64,000 nucleotides of DNA from Nematostella vectensis (Eukaryota; Cnidaria; Anthozoa; Actiniaria; Edwardsiidae): positions 1,800,001 through 1,864,000 of the forward strand of contig NC_064038.1 in the NCBI RefSeq assembly GCF_932526225.1, written 5' to 3'. The stretch's first letter is position 1; the number at the start of each line of letters is the position of its first letter. Made by a program: the position numbers and the translations under genes. The notes beneath the pieces are model-generated. The model was not told where the DNA came from, ran no database searches, and was given only the letters and a program-made list of their open reading frames with translations. This document shows positions 47,641 to 60,192 of the stretch, piece by piece.

Positions 47641-50600
47641 TATTTTTTTTCTTACTTTTTTTTTAAATATCGATACTTAATTATACTGTTCTTGGTGTGT
47701 CATGACATAAAAAGAAGGTATAGGGACATTTTTATGTACTCTCAGCATCTTTGATGTGCTCATGCTTTGTTCAGGATCCTGCACATATTTTATGCACACA
47801 AGAACTAACTAGATTCCTTGGATAACATGATTAAGTAGATTCTAACATAGAGCATAGCGCTCGATAGATTGATATACCTTTTTTTCTGAGTATACTGTTT
47901 TATTTTTCCTAATGAGACATTTTGGAATTTATATTCGGAAAAAAAATTATCGATTGTAACCTTTTGGAGGTTACACTCGTAAAACAAATTCCCGAATGTA
48001 ACCCTGAAGCTTTTCCCGAATGTAACCTCCAGTCCGATGGTGACTTTGCTTGGGATAGTTTACGATACCACTAGTATTAAAAGTAATTTTCATTACAATT
48101 CCCTTCAGCAATGTCACGTTAGTCTTTCGTTGCGGGCACTTGACTACTAACGCAGCGACCCGGGTTCGATTCCCGCTGATAGCCTATTTTTGTTTCTTTA
48201 TTTTTTGTTTTAAATATCGATACTTAATTATACTGTTCTTGGTGTGTCATGACATAAAAAGAAGGTATAGGGACATTTTTATGTACTCTCAGCATCTTTG
48301 ATGTGCTCATGCTTTGTTCAGGATCCTGTACATATTTTATGCACACAAGAACTAACTAGATTCCTTGGATAACTTGATTAAGTAGATTCTAACATAGAGC
48401 ATAGCGCTCGATAGATTGATATACCTTTTTTCCGAGTATACTGTTTTATTTTTCCTAATGTTACTTTTTGGAATTTACATTCGGAAAAAAAATTATCGAT
48501 TGTAACCTTTTGGAGGTTACACTCGTAAAACAAATTCCCGAATGTAACCCTGAAGCTTTTCCCGAATGTAACCTCCAGTCCGATGGTGACTTTGGTTGGG
48601 ATAGTTTACGATACCAATAGTATTAAAAGTAATTTTCATTTCAATTCCCTTCAGCAATGCCACGTTAGTCTTTCGTTGCGGGCACTTGACTACTAACGCA
48701 GCGACCCGGGTTCGATTCCCGCTGATAGCCTATTTTTTTTCTTTCTTTTTTTTTTAAATATCGATACTTAATTATACTGTTCTTGGTGTGTCATGACATA
48801 AAAAGAAGGTATAGGGACATTTTTATGTACTCTCAGCATCTTTGATGTGCTCATGCTTTGTTCAGTATCCTGCACATATTTTATGCACACAAGAACTAAC
48901 TAGATTCCTTGGATAACTTGATTAAGTAGATTCTAACATAGAGCATAGCGCTCGATAGATTGATATACCTTTTTTTCCGAGTATACTGTTTTATTTTTCC
49001 TAATGTTACTTTTTGCAAATTACATTCGGAAAAAAAATTATCGATTGTAACCTTTTGGAGGTTACACTCGTAAAACAAATTCCCGAATGTAACCCTGAAG
49101 CTTTTCCCGAATGTAACCTCCAGTCCGATGGTGACTTTGCTTGGGATAGTTTACGATACCAATAGTATTAAAAGTAATTTTCATTACAATTCCCTTCAGC
49201 AATGCCACGTTAGTCTTTCGTTGCGGGCACTTGACTACTAACGCAGCGACCCGGGTTCGATTCCCGCTGATAGCCTATTTTTTTTTCTTTATTTTTTTTT
49301 TTAAATATCGATACTTAATTATACTGTTCTTGGTGTGTCATGACATAAAAAGAAGGTATAGGGACATTTTTATGTACTCTCAGCATCTTTGATGTGCTCA
49401 TGCTTTGTTCAGGATCCTGTACATATTTTATGCACACAAGAACTAACTAGATTCCTTGGATAACTTGATTAAGTAGATTCTAACATAGAGCATAGCGCTC
49501 GATAGATTGATATACCTTTTTTTCCGAGTATACTGTTTTATTTTTCCTAATGTTACTTTTTGGAATTAACATTCGGAAAAAAAAAAATATCGATTGTAAC
49601 CTTTTGGAGTTACACTCGTAAAACAAATTCCCGAATGTAACCCTGAAGCTTTTCCCGAATGTAACCTCCAGTCCGATGGTGACTTTGCTTGGGATAGTAT
49701 ACAATACCAATAGTATTAAAAGTAATTTTCATTACAATTCCCTTCAGCAATGCCACGTTAGTCTTTCGTTGCGGGCACTTGACTACTAACGCAGCGACCC
49801 GGGTTCGATTCCCGCTGATAGCCTATTTTTTTTTCTTTCTTTTTTTTTTAATTATCGATACTTAATTATACTATTCTTGGTGTGTCATGACATAAAAAGA
49901 AGGTATAGGGACATTTTTATGTACTCTCAGCATCTTTGATGTGCTCATGCTTTGTTCAGGATCCTGTACATATTTTATGCACACAAGAACTAACTAGATT
50001 CCTTGGATAACTTGATTAAGTAGATTCTAACATAGAGCATAGCGCTCGATAGATTGATATACCTTTTTTCCGAGTATACTGTTTTATTTTTCCTAATGTT
50101 ACTTTTTGGAATTTACATTCGGAAAAAAAATTATCGATTGTAACCTTTTGGAGGTTACACTCGTAAAACAAATTCCCGAATGTAACCCTGAAGCTTTTCC
50201 CGAATGTAACCTCCAGTCCGATGGTGACTTTGGTTGGGATAGTTTACGATACCAATAGTATTAAAAGTAATTTTCATTTCAATTCCCTTCAGCAATGCCA
50301 AGTTAGTCTTTCGTTGCGGGCACTTGACTACTAACGCAGCGACCCGGGTTCGATTCCCGCTGATAGCCTACTTTTTTTCTTTCTTTTTTTTTTAAATATC
50401 GATACTTAATTATACTGTTCTTGGTGTGTCATGACATAAAAAGAAGGTATAGGGACATTTTTATGTACTCTCAGCATCTTTGATGTGCTCATGCTTTGTT
50501 CAGTATCCTGCACATATTTTATGCACACAAGAACTAACTAGATTCCTTGGATAACTTGATTAAGTAGATTCTAACATAGAGCATAGCGCTCGATAGATTG

Positions 50601-50913
50601 ATTTACCTTTTTTTCCGAGTATACTGTTTTATTTTTCCTAATGTTACTTTTTGCAATTTACATTCGGAAAAAAAATTATCGATTGTAACCTTTTGGAGGT
50701 TACACTCGTAAAACAAATTCCCGAATGTAACCCTGAAGCTTTTCCCGAATGTAACCTCCAGTCCGATGGTGACTTTGCTTGGGATAGTTTACGATACCAA
50801 TAGTATTAAAAGTAATTTTCATTACAATTCCCTTCAGCAATGCCACGTTAGTCTTTCGTTGCGGGCACTTCACTACTAACGCAGCGACCCGGGTTCGATT
50901 CCCGCTGATAGCC
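47641..50913 (+). repeat. Block F1, units 89-94
   Basis: Matches units 103-108 (55280-58555) at 7640-7642 bp. Shared rare forms are AATGAGACATTTT (unit 89), TTTTTTGTTTTAAA after unit 89, TTTTTGCAAATTAC (unit 91) and TTAACATTC with GTATACAATACC (unit 92). Unit 89 has private CACTAGTATT and TTTATATTCGG changes. Confidence 0.85.
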
Positions 50914-53640
50914 TATTTTTTTTCTTTCTTTTTTTTTTAAATATCGATACTTAATTATACTGTTCTTGGTGTGTCATGACATAAAAAGAAGGTATAGGGA
51001 CATTTTTATGTACTCTCAGCATCTTTGATGTGCTCATGCTTTGTTCAGTATCCTGCACATATTTTATGCACACAAGAACTAACTAGATTCCTTGGATAAC
51101 TTGATTAAGTAGATTCTAACATAGAGCATAGCGCTCGATAGATTGATATACCTTTTTTTCCGAGTATACTGTTTTGTTTTTCCTAATGTTACTTTTTGCA
51201 ATTTACATTCGGAAAAAAAATTATCGATTGTAACCTTTTGGAGGTTACACTCGTAAAACAAATTCCCGAATGTAACCCTGAAGCTTTTCCCGAATGTAAC
51301 CTCCAGTCCGATGGTGACTTTGCTTGGGATAGTTTACGATACCAATAGTATTAAAAGTAATTTTCATTACAATTCCCTTCAGCAATGCCACGTTAGTCTT
51401 TCGTTGCGGGCACTTGACTACTAACGCAGCGACCCGGGTTCGATTCCCGCTGATAGCCTATTTTTTTTCTTTCTTTTTTTTTTAAATATCGATACTTAAT
51501 TATACTGTTCTTGGTGTGTCATGACATAAAAAGAAGGTATAGGGACATTTTTATGTACTCTCAGCATCTTTGATGTGCTCATGCTTTGTTCAGTATCCTG
51601 CACATATTTTATGCACACAAGAACTAACTAGATTCCTTGGATAACTTGATTAAGTAGATTCTAACATAGAGCATAGCGCTCGATAGATTGATATACCTTT
51701 TTTTCCGAGTATACTGTTTTATTTTTCCTAATGTTACTTTTTGCAATTTACATTCGGAAAAAAAATTATCGATTGTAACCTTTTGGAGGTTACACTCGTA
51801 AAACAAATTCCCGAATGTAACCCTGAAGCTTTTCCCGAATGTAACCTCCAGTCCGATGGTGACTTTGCTTGGGATAGTTTACGATACCAATAGTATTAAA
51901 AGTAATTTTCATTACAATTCCCTTCAGCAATGCCACGTTAGTCTTTCGTTGCGGGCACTTGACTACTAACGCAGCGACCCGGGTTCGATTCCCGCTGATA
52001 GCCTATTTTTTTTTCTTTATTTTTTTTTTTTAAATATCGATACTTAATTATACTGTTCTTGGTGTGTCATGACATAAAAAGAAGGTATAGGGACATTTTT
52101 ATGTACTCTCAGCATCTTTGATGTGCTCATGCTTTGTTCAGGATCCTGTACATATTTTATGCACACAAGAACTAACTAGATTCCTTGGATAACTTGATTA
52201 AGTAGATTCTAACATAGAGCATAGCGCTCGATAGATTGATATACCTTTTTTCCGAGTATACTGTTTTATTTTTCCTAATGTTACTTTTTGGAATTTACAT
52301 TCGGAAAAACAATTATCGATTGTAACCTTTTGGAGGTTACACTCGTAAAACAAATTCCCGAATGTAACCCTGAAGCTTTTCCCGAATGTAACCTCCAGTC
52401 CGATGGTGACTTTGGTTGAGATAGTTTACGATACCAATAGTATTAAAAGTAATTTTCATTTCAATTCCCTTCAGCAATGCCACGTTAGTCTTTCGTTGCG
52501 GGCACTTCACTACTAACGCAGCGACCCGGGTTCGATTCCCGCTGATAGCCTATTTTTTCTTCTTTCTTTTTTTTTTAAATATCGATACTTAATTATACTG
52601 TTCTTGGTGTGTCATGACATAAAAAGAAGGTATAGGGACATTTTTATGTACTCTCAGCATCTTTGATGTGCTCATGCTTTGTTCAGGATCCTGTACATAT
52701 TTTATGCACACAAGAACTAACTAGATTCCTTGGATAACTTGATTAAGTAGATTCTAACATAGAGCATAGCGCTCGATAGATTGATATACCTTTTTTTCCG
52801 AGTATACTGTTTTATTTTTCCTAATGTTACTTTTTGGAATTTACATTCGGAAAAAAAATTATCGATTGTAACCTTTTGGAGGTTACACTCGTAAAACAAA
52901 TTCCCGAATGTAACCCTGAAGCTTTTCCCGAATGTAACCTCCAGTCCGATGGTGACTTTGCTTGGGATAGTTTACGATACCAATAGTATTAAAAGTAATT
53001 TTCATTACAATTCCCTTCAGCAATGCCACGTTAGTCTTTCGTTGCGGGCACTTGACTACTAACGCAGCGACCCGGGTTCGATTCCCGCTGATAGCCTATT
53101 TTTTTCTTTCTTTTTTTTTTAAATATCGATACTTAATTATACTGTTCTTGGTGTGTCATGACATAAAAAGAAGGTATAGGGACATTTTTATGTACTCTCA
53201 GCATCTTTGATGTGCTCATGCTTTGTTCAGTATCCTGCACATATTTTATGCACACAAGAACTAACTAGATTCCTTGGATAACTTGATTAAGTAGATTCTA
53301 ACATAGAGCATAGCGCTCGATAGATTGATATACCTTTTTTTCCGAGTATACTGTTTTATTTTTCCTAATGTTACTTTTTGCAATTTACATTCGGAAAAAA
53401 AATTATCGATTGTAACCTTTTGGAGGTTACACTCGTAAAACAAATTCCCGAATGTAACCCTGAAGCTTTTCCCGAATGTAACCTCCAGTCCGATGGTGAC
53501 TTTGCTTGGGATAGTTTACGATACCAATAGTATTAAAAGTAATTTTCATTACAATTCCCTTCAGCAATGCCACGTTAGTCTTTCGTTGCGGGCACTTGAC
53601 TACTAACGCAGCGACCCGGGTTCGATTCCCGCTGATAGCC
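50914..53640 (+). repeat. Units 95-99
   Basis: Units 94, 95 and 96 are successive near-identical monomers at exact 545-bp steps, all with TTCAGTATCC and TTTTTGCAATTTAC. Unit 97 carries GGTTGAGATAG and CTTCACTAC. Unit 99 again has the TTCAGTATCC form. Confidence 0.8.
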
Positions 53641-56600
53641 TATTTTTTTTTCTTTATTTTTTTTTTTTAAATATCGATACTTAATTATACTGTTCTTGGT
53701 GTGTCATGACATAAAAAGAAGGTATAGGGACATTTTTATGTACTCTCAGCATCTTTGATGTGCTCATGCTTTGTTCAGGATCCTGTACATATTTTATGCA
53801 CACAAGAACTAACTAGATTCCTTGGATAACTTGATTAAGTAGATTCTAACATAGAGCATAGCGCTCGATAGATTGATATACCTTTTTTTCCGAGTATACT
53901 GTTTTATTTTTCCTAATGTTACTTTTTGGAATTAACATTCGGAAAAAAAAAATATCGATTGTAACCTTTTGGAGTTACACTCGTAAAACAAATTCCCGAA
54001 TGTAACCCTGAAGCTTTTCCCGAATGTAACCTCCAGTCCGATGGTGACTTTGCTTGGGATAGTATACAATACCAATAGTATTAAAAGTAATTTTCATTTC
54101 AATTCCCTTCAGCAATGCCACGTTAGTCTTTCGTTGCGGGCACTTCACTACTAACGCAGCGACCCGGGTTCGATTCCCGCTGATAGCCTATTTTTTCTTC
54201 TTTCTTTTTTTTTTAAATATCGATACTTAATTATACTGTTCTTGGTGTGTCATGACATAAAAAGAAGGTATAGGGACATTTTTATGTACTCTCAGCATCT
54301 TTGATGTGCTCATGCTTTGTTCAGGATCCTGTACATATTTTATGCACACAAGAACTAACTAGATTCCTTGGATAACTTGATTAAGTAGATTCTAACATAG
54401 AGCATAGCGCTCGATAGATTGATATACCTTTTTTTCCGAGTATACTGTTTTATTTTTCCTAATGTTACTTTTTGGAATTTACATTCGGAAAAAAAATTAT
54501 CGATTGTAACCTTTTGGAGGTTACACTCGTAAAACAAATTCCCGAATGTAACCCTGAAGCTTTTCCCGAATGTAACCTCCAGTCCGATGGTGACTTTGCT
54601 TGGGATAGTATACGATACCAATAGTATTAAAAGTAATTTTCATTACAATTCCCTTCAGCAATGCCACGTTAGTCTTTCGTTGCGGGCACTTGACTACTAA
54701 CGCAGCGACCCGGGTTCGATTCCCGCTGATAGCCTATTTTTTTTCTTTCTTTTTTTTTTTAAATATCGATACTTAATTATACTGTTCTTGGTGTGTCATG
54801 ACATAAAACGAAGGTATAGGGACATTTTTATAAACTCTCAGCATCTTTGATGTGCTCATGCTTTGTTCAGGATCCTGCACATATTTTATGCACACAAGAA
54901 CTAACTAGATTCCTTGGATAACTTGATTAAGTAGATTCTAACATAGAGCATAGCGCTCGATAGATTGATATACCTTTTTTTCCGAGTATACTGTTTTACT
55001 TTCCTAATGTTACTTTTTGGAATTTACATTCGGAAAAAAAATTATCGATTGTAACCTTTTGGAGGTTACACTCGTAAAACAAATTCCCGAATGTAACCCT
55101 GAAGCTTTCCCCGAATGTAACCTCCAGTCCGATGGTGACTTTGCTTGGGATAGTTTACGATACCAATAGTATTAAAAGTAATTTTCATTACAATTCCCTT
55201 CAGCAATGCCACGTTAGTCTTTCGTTGCGGGCACTTGACTACTAACGCAGCGACCCGGGTTCGATTCCCGCTGATAGCCTATTTTTTTTTCTTTATTTAT
55301 TTTTAAATATCGATACTTAATTATACTGTTCTTGGTGTGTCATGACATAAAAAGAAGGTATAGGGACATTTTTATGTACTCTCAGCATCTTTGATGTGCT
55401 CATGCTTTGTTCAGGATCCTGCACATATTTTATGCACACAAGAACTAACTAGATTCCTTGGATAACATGATTAAGTAGATTCTAACATAGAGCATAGCGC
55501 TCGATAGATTGATATACCTTTTTTTCTGAGTATACTGTTTTATTTTTCCTAATGAGACATTTTGGAATTTACATTCGGAAAAAAAATTATCGATTGTAAC
55601 CTTTTGGAGGTTACACTCGTAAAACAAATTCCCGAATGTAACCCTGAAGCTTTTCCCGAATGTAACCTCCAGTCCGATGGTGACTTTGCTTGGGATAGTT
55701 TACGATACCAATAGTATTAAAAGTAATTTTCATTACAATTCCCTTCAGCAATGTCACGTTAGTCTTTCGTTGCGGGCACTTGACTACTAACGCAGCGACC
55801 CGGGTTCGATTCCCGCTGATAGCCTATTTTTGTTTCTTTATTTTTTGTTTTAAATATCGATACTTAATTATACTGTTCTTGGTGTGTCATGACATAAAAA
55901 GAAGGTATAGGGACATTTTTATGTACTCTCAGCATCTTTGATGTGCTCATGCTTTGTTCAGGATCCTGTACATATTTTATGCACACAAGAACTAACTAGA
56001 TTCCTTGGATAACTTGATTAAGTACATTCTAACATAGAGCATAGCGCTCGATAGATTGATATACCTTTTTTCCGAGTATACTGTTTTATTTTTCCTAATG
56101 TTACTTTTTGGAATTTACATTCGGAAAAAAAATTATCGATTGTAACCTTTTGGAGGTTACACTCGTAAAACAAATTCCCGAATGTAACCCTGAAGCTTTT
56201 CCCGAATGTAACCTCCAGTCCGATGGTGACTTTGGTTGGGATAGTTTACGATACCAATAGTATTAAAAGTAATTTTCATTTCAATTCCCTTCAGCAATGC
56301 CACGTTAGTCTTTCGTTGCGGGCACTTGACTACTAACGCAGCGACCCGGGTTCGATTCCCGCTGATAGCCTATTTTTTTTCTTTCTTTTTTTTTTTAAAT
56401 ATCGATACTTAATTATACTGTTCTTGGTGTGTCATGACATAAAAAGAAGGTATAGGGACATTTTTATGTACTCTCAGCATCTTTGATGTGCTCATGCTTT
56501 GTTCAGTATCCTGCACATATTTTATGCACACAAGAACTAACTAGATTCCTTGGATAACTTGATTAAGTAGATTCTAACATAGAGCATAGCGCTCGATAGA

Positions 56601-56916
56601 TTGATATACCTTTTTTTCCGAGTATACTGTTTTATTTTTCCTAATGTTACTTTTTGCAAATTACATTCGGAAAAAAAATTATCGATTGTAACCTTTTGGA
56701 GGTTACACTCGTAAAACAAATTCCCGAATGTAACCCTGAAGCTTTTCCCGAATGTAACCTCCAGTCCGATGGTGACTTTGCTTGGGATAGTTTACGATAC
56801 CAATAGTATTAAAAGTAATTTTCATTACAATTCCCTTCAGCAATGCCACGTTAGTCTTTCGTTGCGGGCACTTGACTACTAACGCAGCGACCCGGGTTCG
56901 ATTCCCGCTGATAGCC
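53641..56916 (+). repeat. Block F2, units 100-105
   Basis: Linked to units 112-117 at 6550-6551 bp (12 monomers), and through units 103-105 to units 89-91. Unit 100 combines the GTATACAATACC variant with the ATTTCAATTCCC variant, which are otherwise found in different subtypes. Unit 101's downstream tract and unit 102 carry AAAACGAAGG, TTTATAAACTC and CTTTCCCCG. Confidence 0.85.
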
Positions 56917-59900
56917 TATTTTTTTTTCTTTATTTTTTTTTTTTTAAATATCGATACTTAATTATACTGTTCTTGGTGTGTCATGACATAAAAAGAAGGT
57001 ATAGGGACATTTTTATGTACTCTCAGCATCTTTGATGTGCTCATGCTTTGTTCAGGATCCTGTACATATTTTATGCACACAAGAACTAACTAGATTCCTT
57101 GGATAACTTGATTAAGTAGATTCTAACATAGAGCATAGCGCTCGATAGATTGATATACCTTTTTTTCCGAGTATACTGTTTTATTTTTCCTAATGTTACT
57201 TTTTGGAATTAACATTCGGAAAAAAAAAATATCGATTGTAACCTTTTGGAGTTACACTCGTAAAACAAATTCCCGAATGTAACCCTGAAGCTTTTCCCGA
57301 ATGTAACCTCCAGTCCGATGGTGACTTTGCTTGGGATAGTATACAATACCAATAGTATTAAAAGTAATTTTCATTACAATTCCCTTCAGCAATGCCACGT
57401 TAGTCTTTCGTTGCGGGCACTTCACTACTAACGCAGCGACCCGGGTTCGATTCCCGCTGATAGACTATTTTTTTTTCTTTCTTTTTTTTTTAATTATCGA
57501 TACTTAATTATACTGTTCTTGGTGTGTCATGACATAAAAAGAAGGTATAGGGACATTTTTATGTACTCTCAGCATCTTTGATGTGCTCATGCTTTGTTCA
57601 GGATCCTGTACATATTTTATGCACACAAGAACTAACTAGATTCCTTGGATAACTTGATTAAGTAGATTCTAACATAGAGCATAGCGCTCGATAGATTGAT
57701 ATACCTTTTTTCCGAGTATACTGTTTTATTTTTCCTAATGTTACTTTTTGGAATTTACATTCGGAAAAAAAATTATCGATTGTAACCTTTTGGAGGTTAC
57801 ACTCGTAAAACAAATTCCCGAATGTAACCCTGAAGCTTTTCCCGAATGTAACCTCCAGTCCGATGGTGACTTTGGTTGGGATAGTTTACGATACCAATAG
57901 TATTAAAAGTAATTTTCATTTCAATTCCCTTCAGCAATGCCACGTTAGTCTTTCGTTGCGGGCACTTGACTACTAACGCAGCGACCCGGGTTCGATTCCC
58001 GCTGATAGCCTATTTTTTTTCTTTCTTTTTTTTTTAAATATCGATACTTAATTATACTGTTCTTGGTGTGTCATGACATAAAAAGAAGGTATAGGGACAT
58101 TTTTATGTACTCTCAGCATCTTTGATGTGCTCATGCTTTGTTCAGTATCCTGCACATATTTTATGCACACAAGAACTAACTAGATTCCTTGGATAACTTG
58201 ATTAAGTAGATTCTAACATAGAGCATAGCGCTCGATAGATTGATATACCTTTTTTTCCGAGTATACTGTTTTATTTTTCCTAATGTTACTTTTTGCAATT
58301 TACATTCGGAAAAAAAATTATCGATTGTAACATTTTGGAGGTTACACTCGTAAAACAAATTCCCGAATGTAACCCTGAAGCTTTTCCCGAATGTAACCTC
58401 CAGTCCGATGGTGACTTTGCTTGGGATAGTTTACGATACCAATAGTATTAAAAGTAATTTTCATTACAATTCCCTTCAGCAATGCCACGTTAGTCTTTCG
58501 TTGCGGGCACTTGACTACTAACGCAGCGACCCGGGTTCGATTCCCGCTGATAGCCTATTTTTTTCTTTCTTTTTTTTTTAAATATCGATACTTAATTATA
58601 CTGTTCTTGGTGTGTCATGACATAAAAAGAAGGTATAGGGACATTTTTATGTACTCTCAGCATCTTTGATGTGCTCATGCTTTGTTCAGTATCCTGCACA
58701 TATTTTATGCACACAAGAACTAACTAGATTCCTTGGATAACTTGATTAAGTAGATTCTAACATAGAGCATAGCGCTCGATAGATTGATATACCTTTTTTT
58801 CCGAGTATACTGTTTTATTTTTCCTTATGTTACTTTTTGCAATTTACATTCGGAAAAAAAATTATCGATTGTAACCTTTTGGAGGTTACACTCGTAAAAC
58901 AAATTCACGAATGTAACCCTGAAGCTTTTCCCGAATGTAACCTCCAGTCCGATGGTGACTTTGCTTGGGATAGTTTACGATACCAATAGTATTAAAAGTA
59001 ATTTTCATTACAATTCCCTTCAGCAATGCCACGTTAGTCTTTCGTTGCGGGCACTTGACTACTAACGCAGCGACCCGGGTTCGATTCCCGCTGATAGCCT
59101 ATTTTTTTTTCTTTATTTTTTTTTTTTAAATATCGATACTTAATTATACTGTTCTTGGTGTGTCATGACATAAAAAGAAGGTATAGGGACATTTTTATGT
59201 ACTCTCAGCATCTTTGATGTGCTCATGCTTTGTTCAGGATCCTGTACATATTTTATGCACACAAGAACTAACTAGATTCCTTGGATAACTTGATTAAGTA
59301 GATTCTAACATAGAGCATAGCGCTCGATAGATTGATATACCTTTTTTCCGAGTATACTGTTTTATTTTTCCTAATGTTACTTTTTGGAATTTACATTCGG
59401 AAAAACAATTATCGATTGTAACCTTTTGGAGGTTACACTCGTAAAACAAATTCCCGAATGTAACCCTGAAGCTTTTCCCGAATGTAACCTCCAGTCCGAT
59501 GGTGACTTTGGTTGGGATAGTTTACGATACCAATAGTATTAAAAGTAATTTTCATTTCAATTCCCTTCAGCAATGCCACGTTAGTCTTTCGTTGCGGGCA
59601 CTTCACTACTAACGCAGCGACCCGGGTTCGATTCCCGCTGATAGCCTATTTTTTCTTCTTTCTTTTTTTTTTAAATATCGATACTTAATTATACTGTTCT
59701 TGGTGTGTCATGACATAAAAAGAAGGTATAGGGACATTTTTATGTACTCTCAGCATCTTTGATGTGCTCATGCTTTGTTTAGGATCCTGTACATATTTTA
59801 TGCACACAAGAACTAACTAGATTCCTTGGATAACTTGATTAAGTAGATTCTAACATAGATCATAGCGCTCGATAGATTGATATACCTTTTTTTCCGAGTA

Positions 59901-60192
59901 TACTGTTTTATTTTTCCTAATGTTACTTTTTGCAATTTACATTCGGAAAAAAAATTATCGATTGTAACCTTTTGGAGGTTACACTCGTAAAACAAATTCC
60001 CGAATGTAACCCTGAAGCTTTTCCCGAATGTAACCTCCAGTCCGATGGTGACTTTGCTTGGGATAGTTTACGATACCAATAGTATTAAAAGTAATTTTCA
60101 TTACAATTCCCTTCAGCAATGCCACGTTAGTCTTTCGTTGCGGGCACTTGACTACTAACGCAGCGACCCGGGTTCGATTCCCGCTGATAGCC
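56917..60192 (+). repeat. Units 106-111
   Basis: Units 106-108 complete the F1 copy. Units 108 and 109 are adjacent near-copies with TTCAGTATCC. Unit 109 has AAATTCACGAATG in place of AAATTCCCGAATG. Unit 111 has ATAGATCATAGCG. Unit 106 ends GATAGACTA instead of GATAGCCTA. Confidence 0.8.
57394..57465 (+). pseudogene. tRNA-like copy 106, altered 3' end
   Basis: Ends GATAGAC instead of GATAGCC, and has CTTCACTAC in the loop region. Its duplicate partner, unit 92, has the ordinary forms, so the changes postdate the duplication or came by conversion from CTTCACTAC units nearby. Confidence 0.75.
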
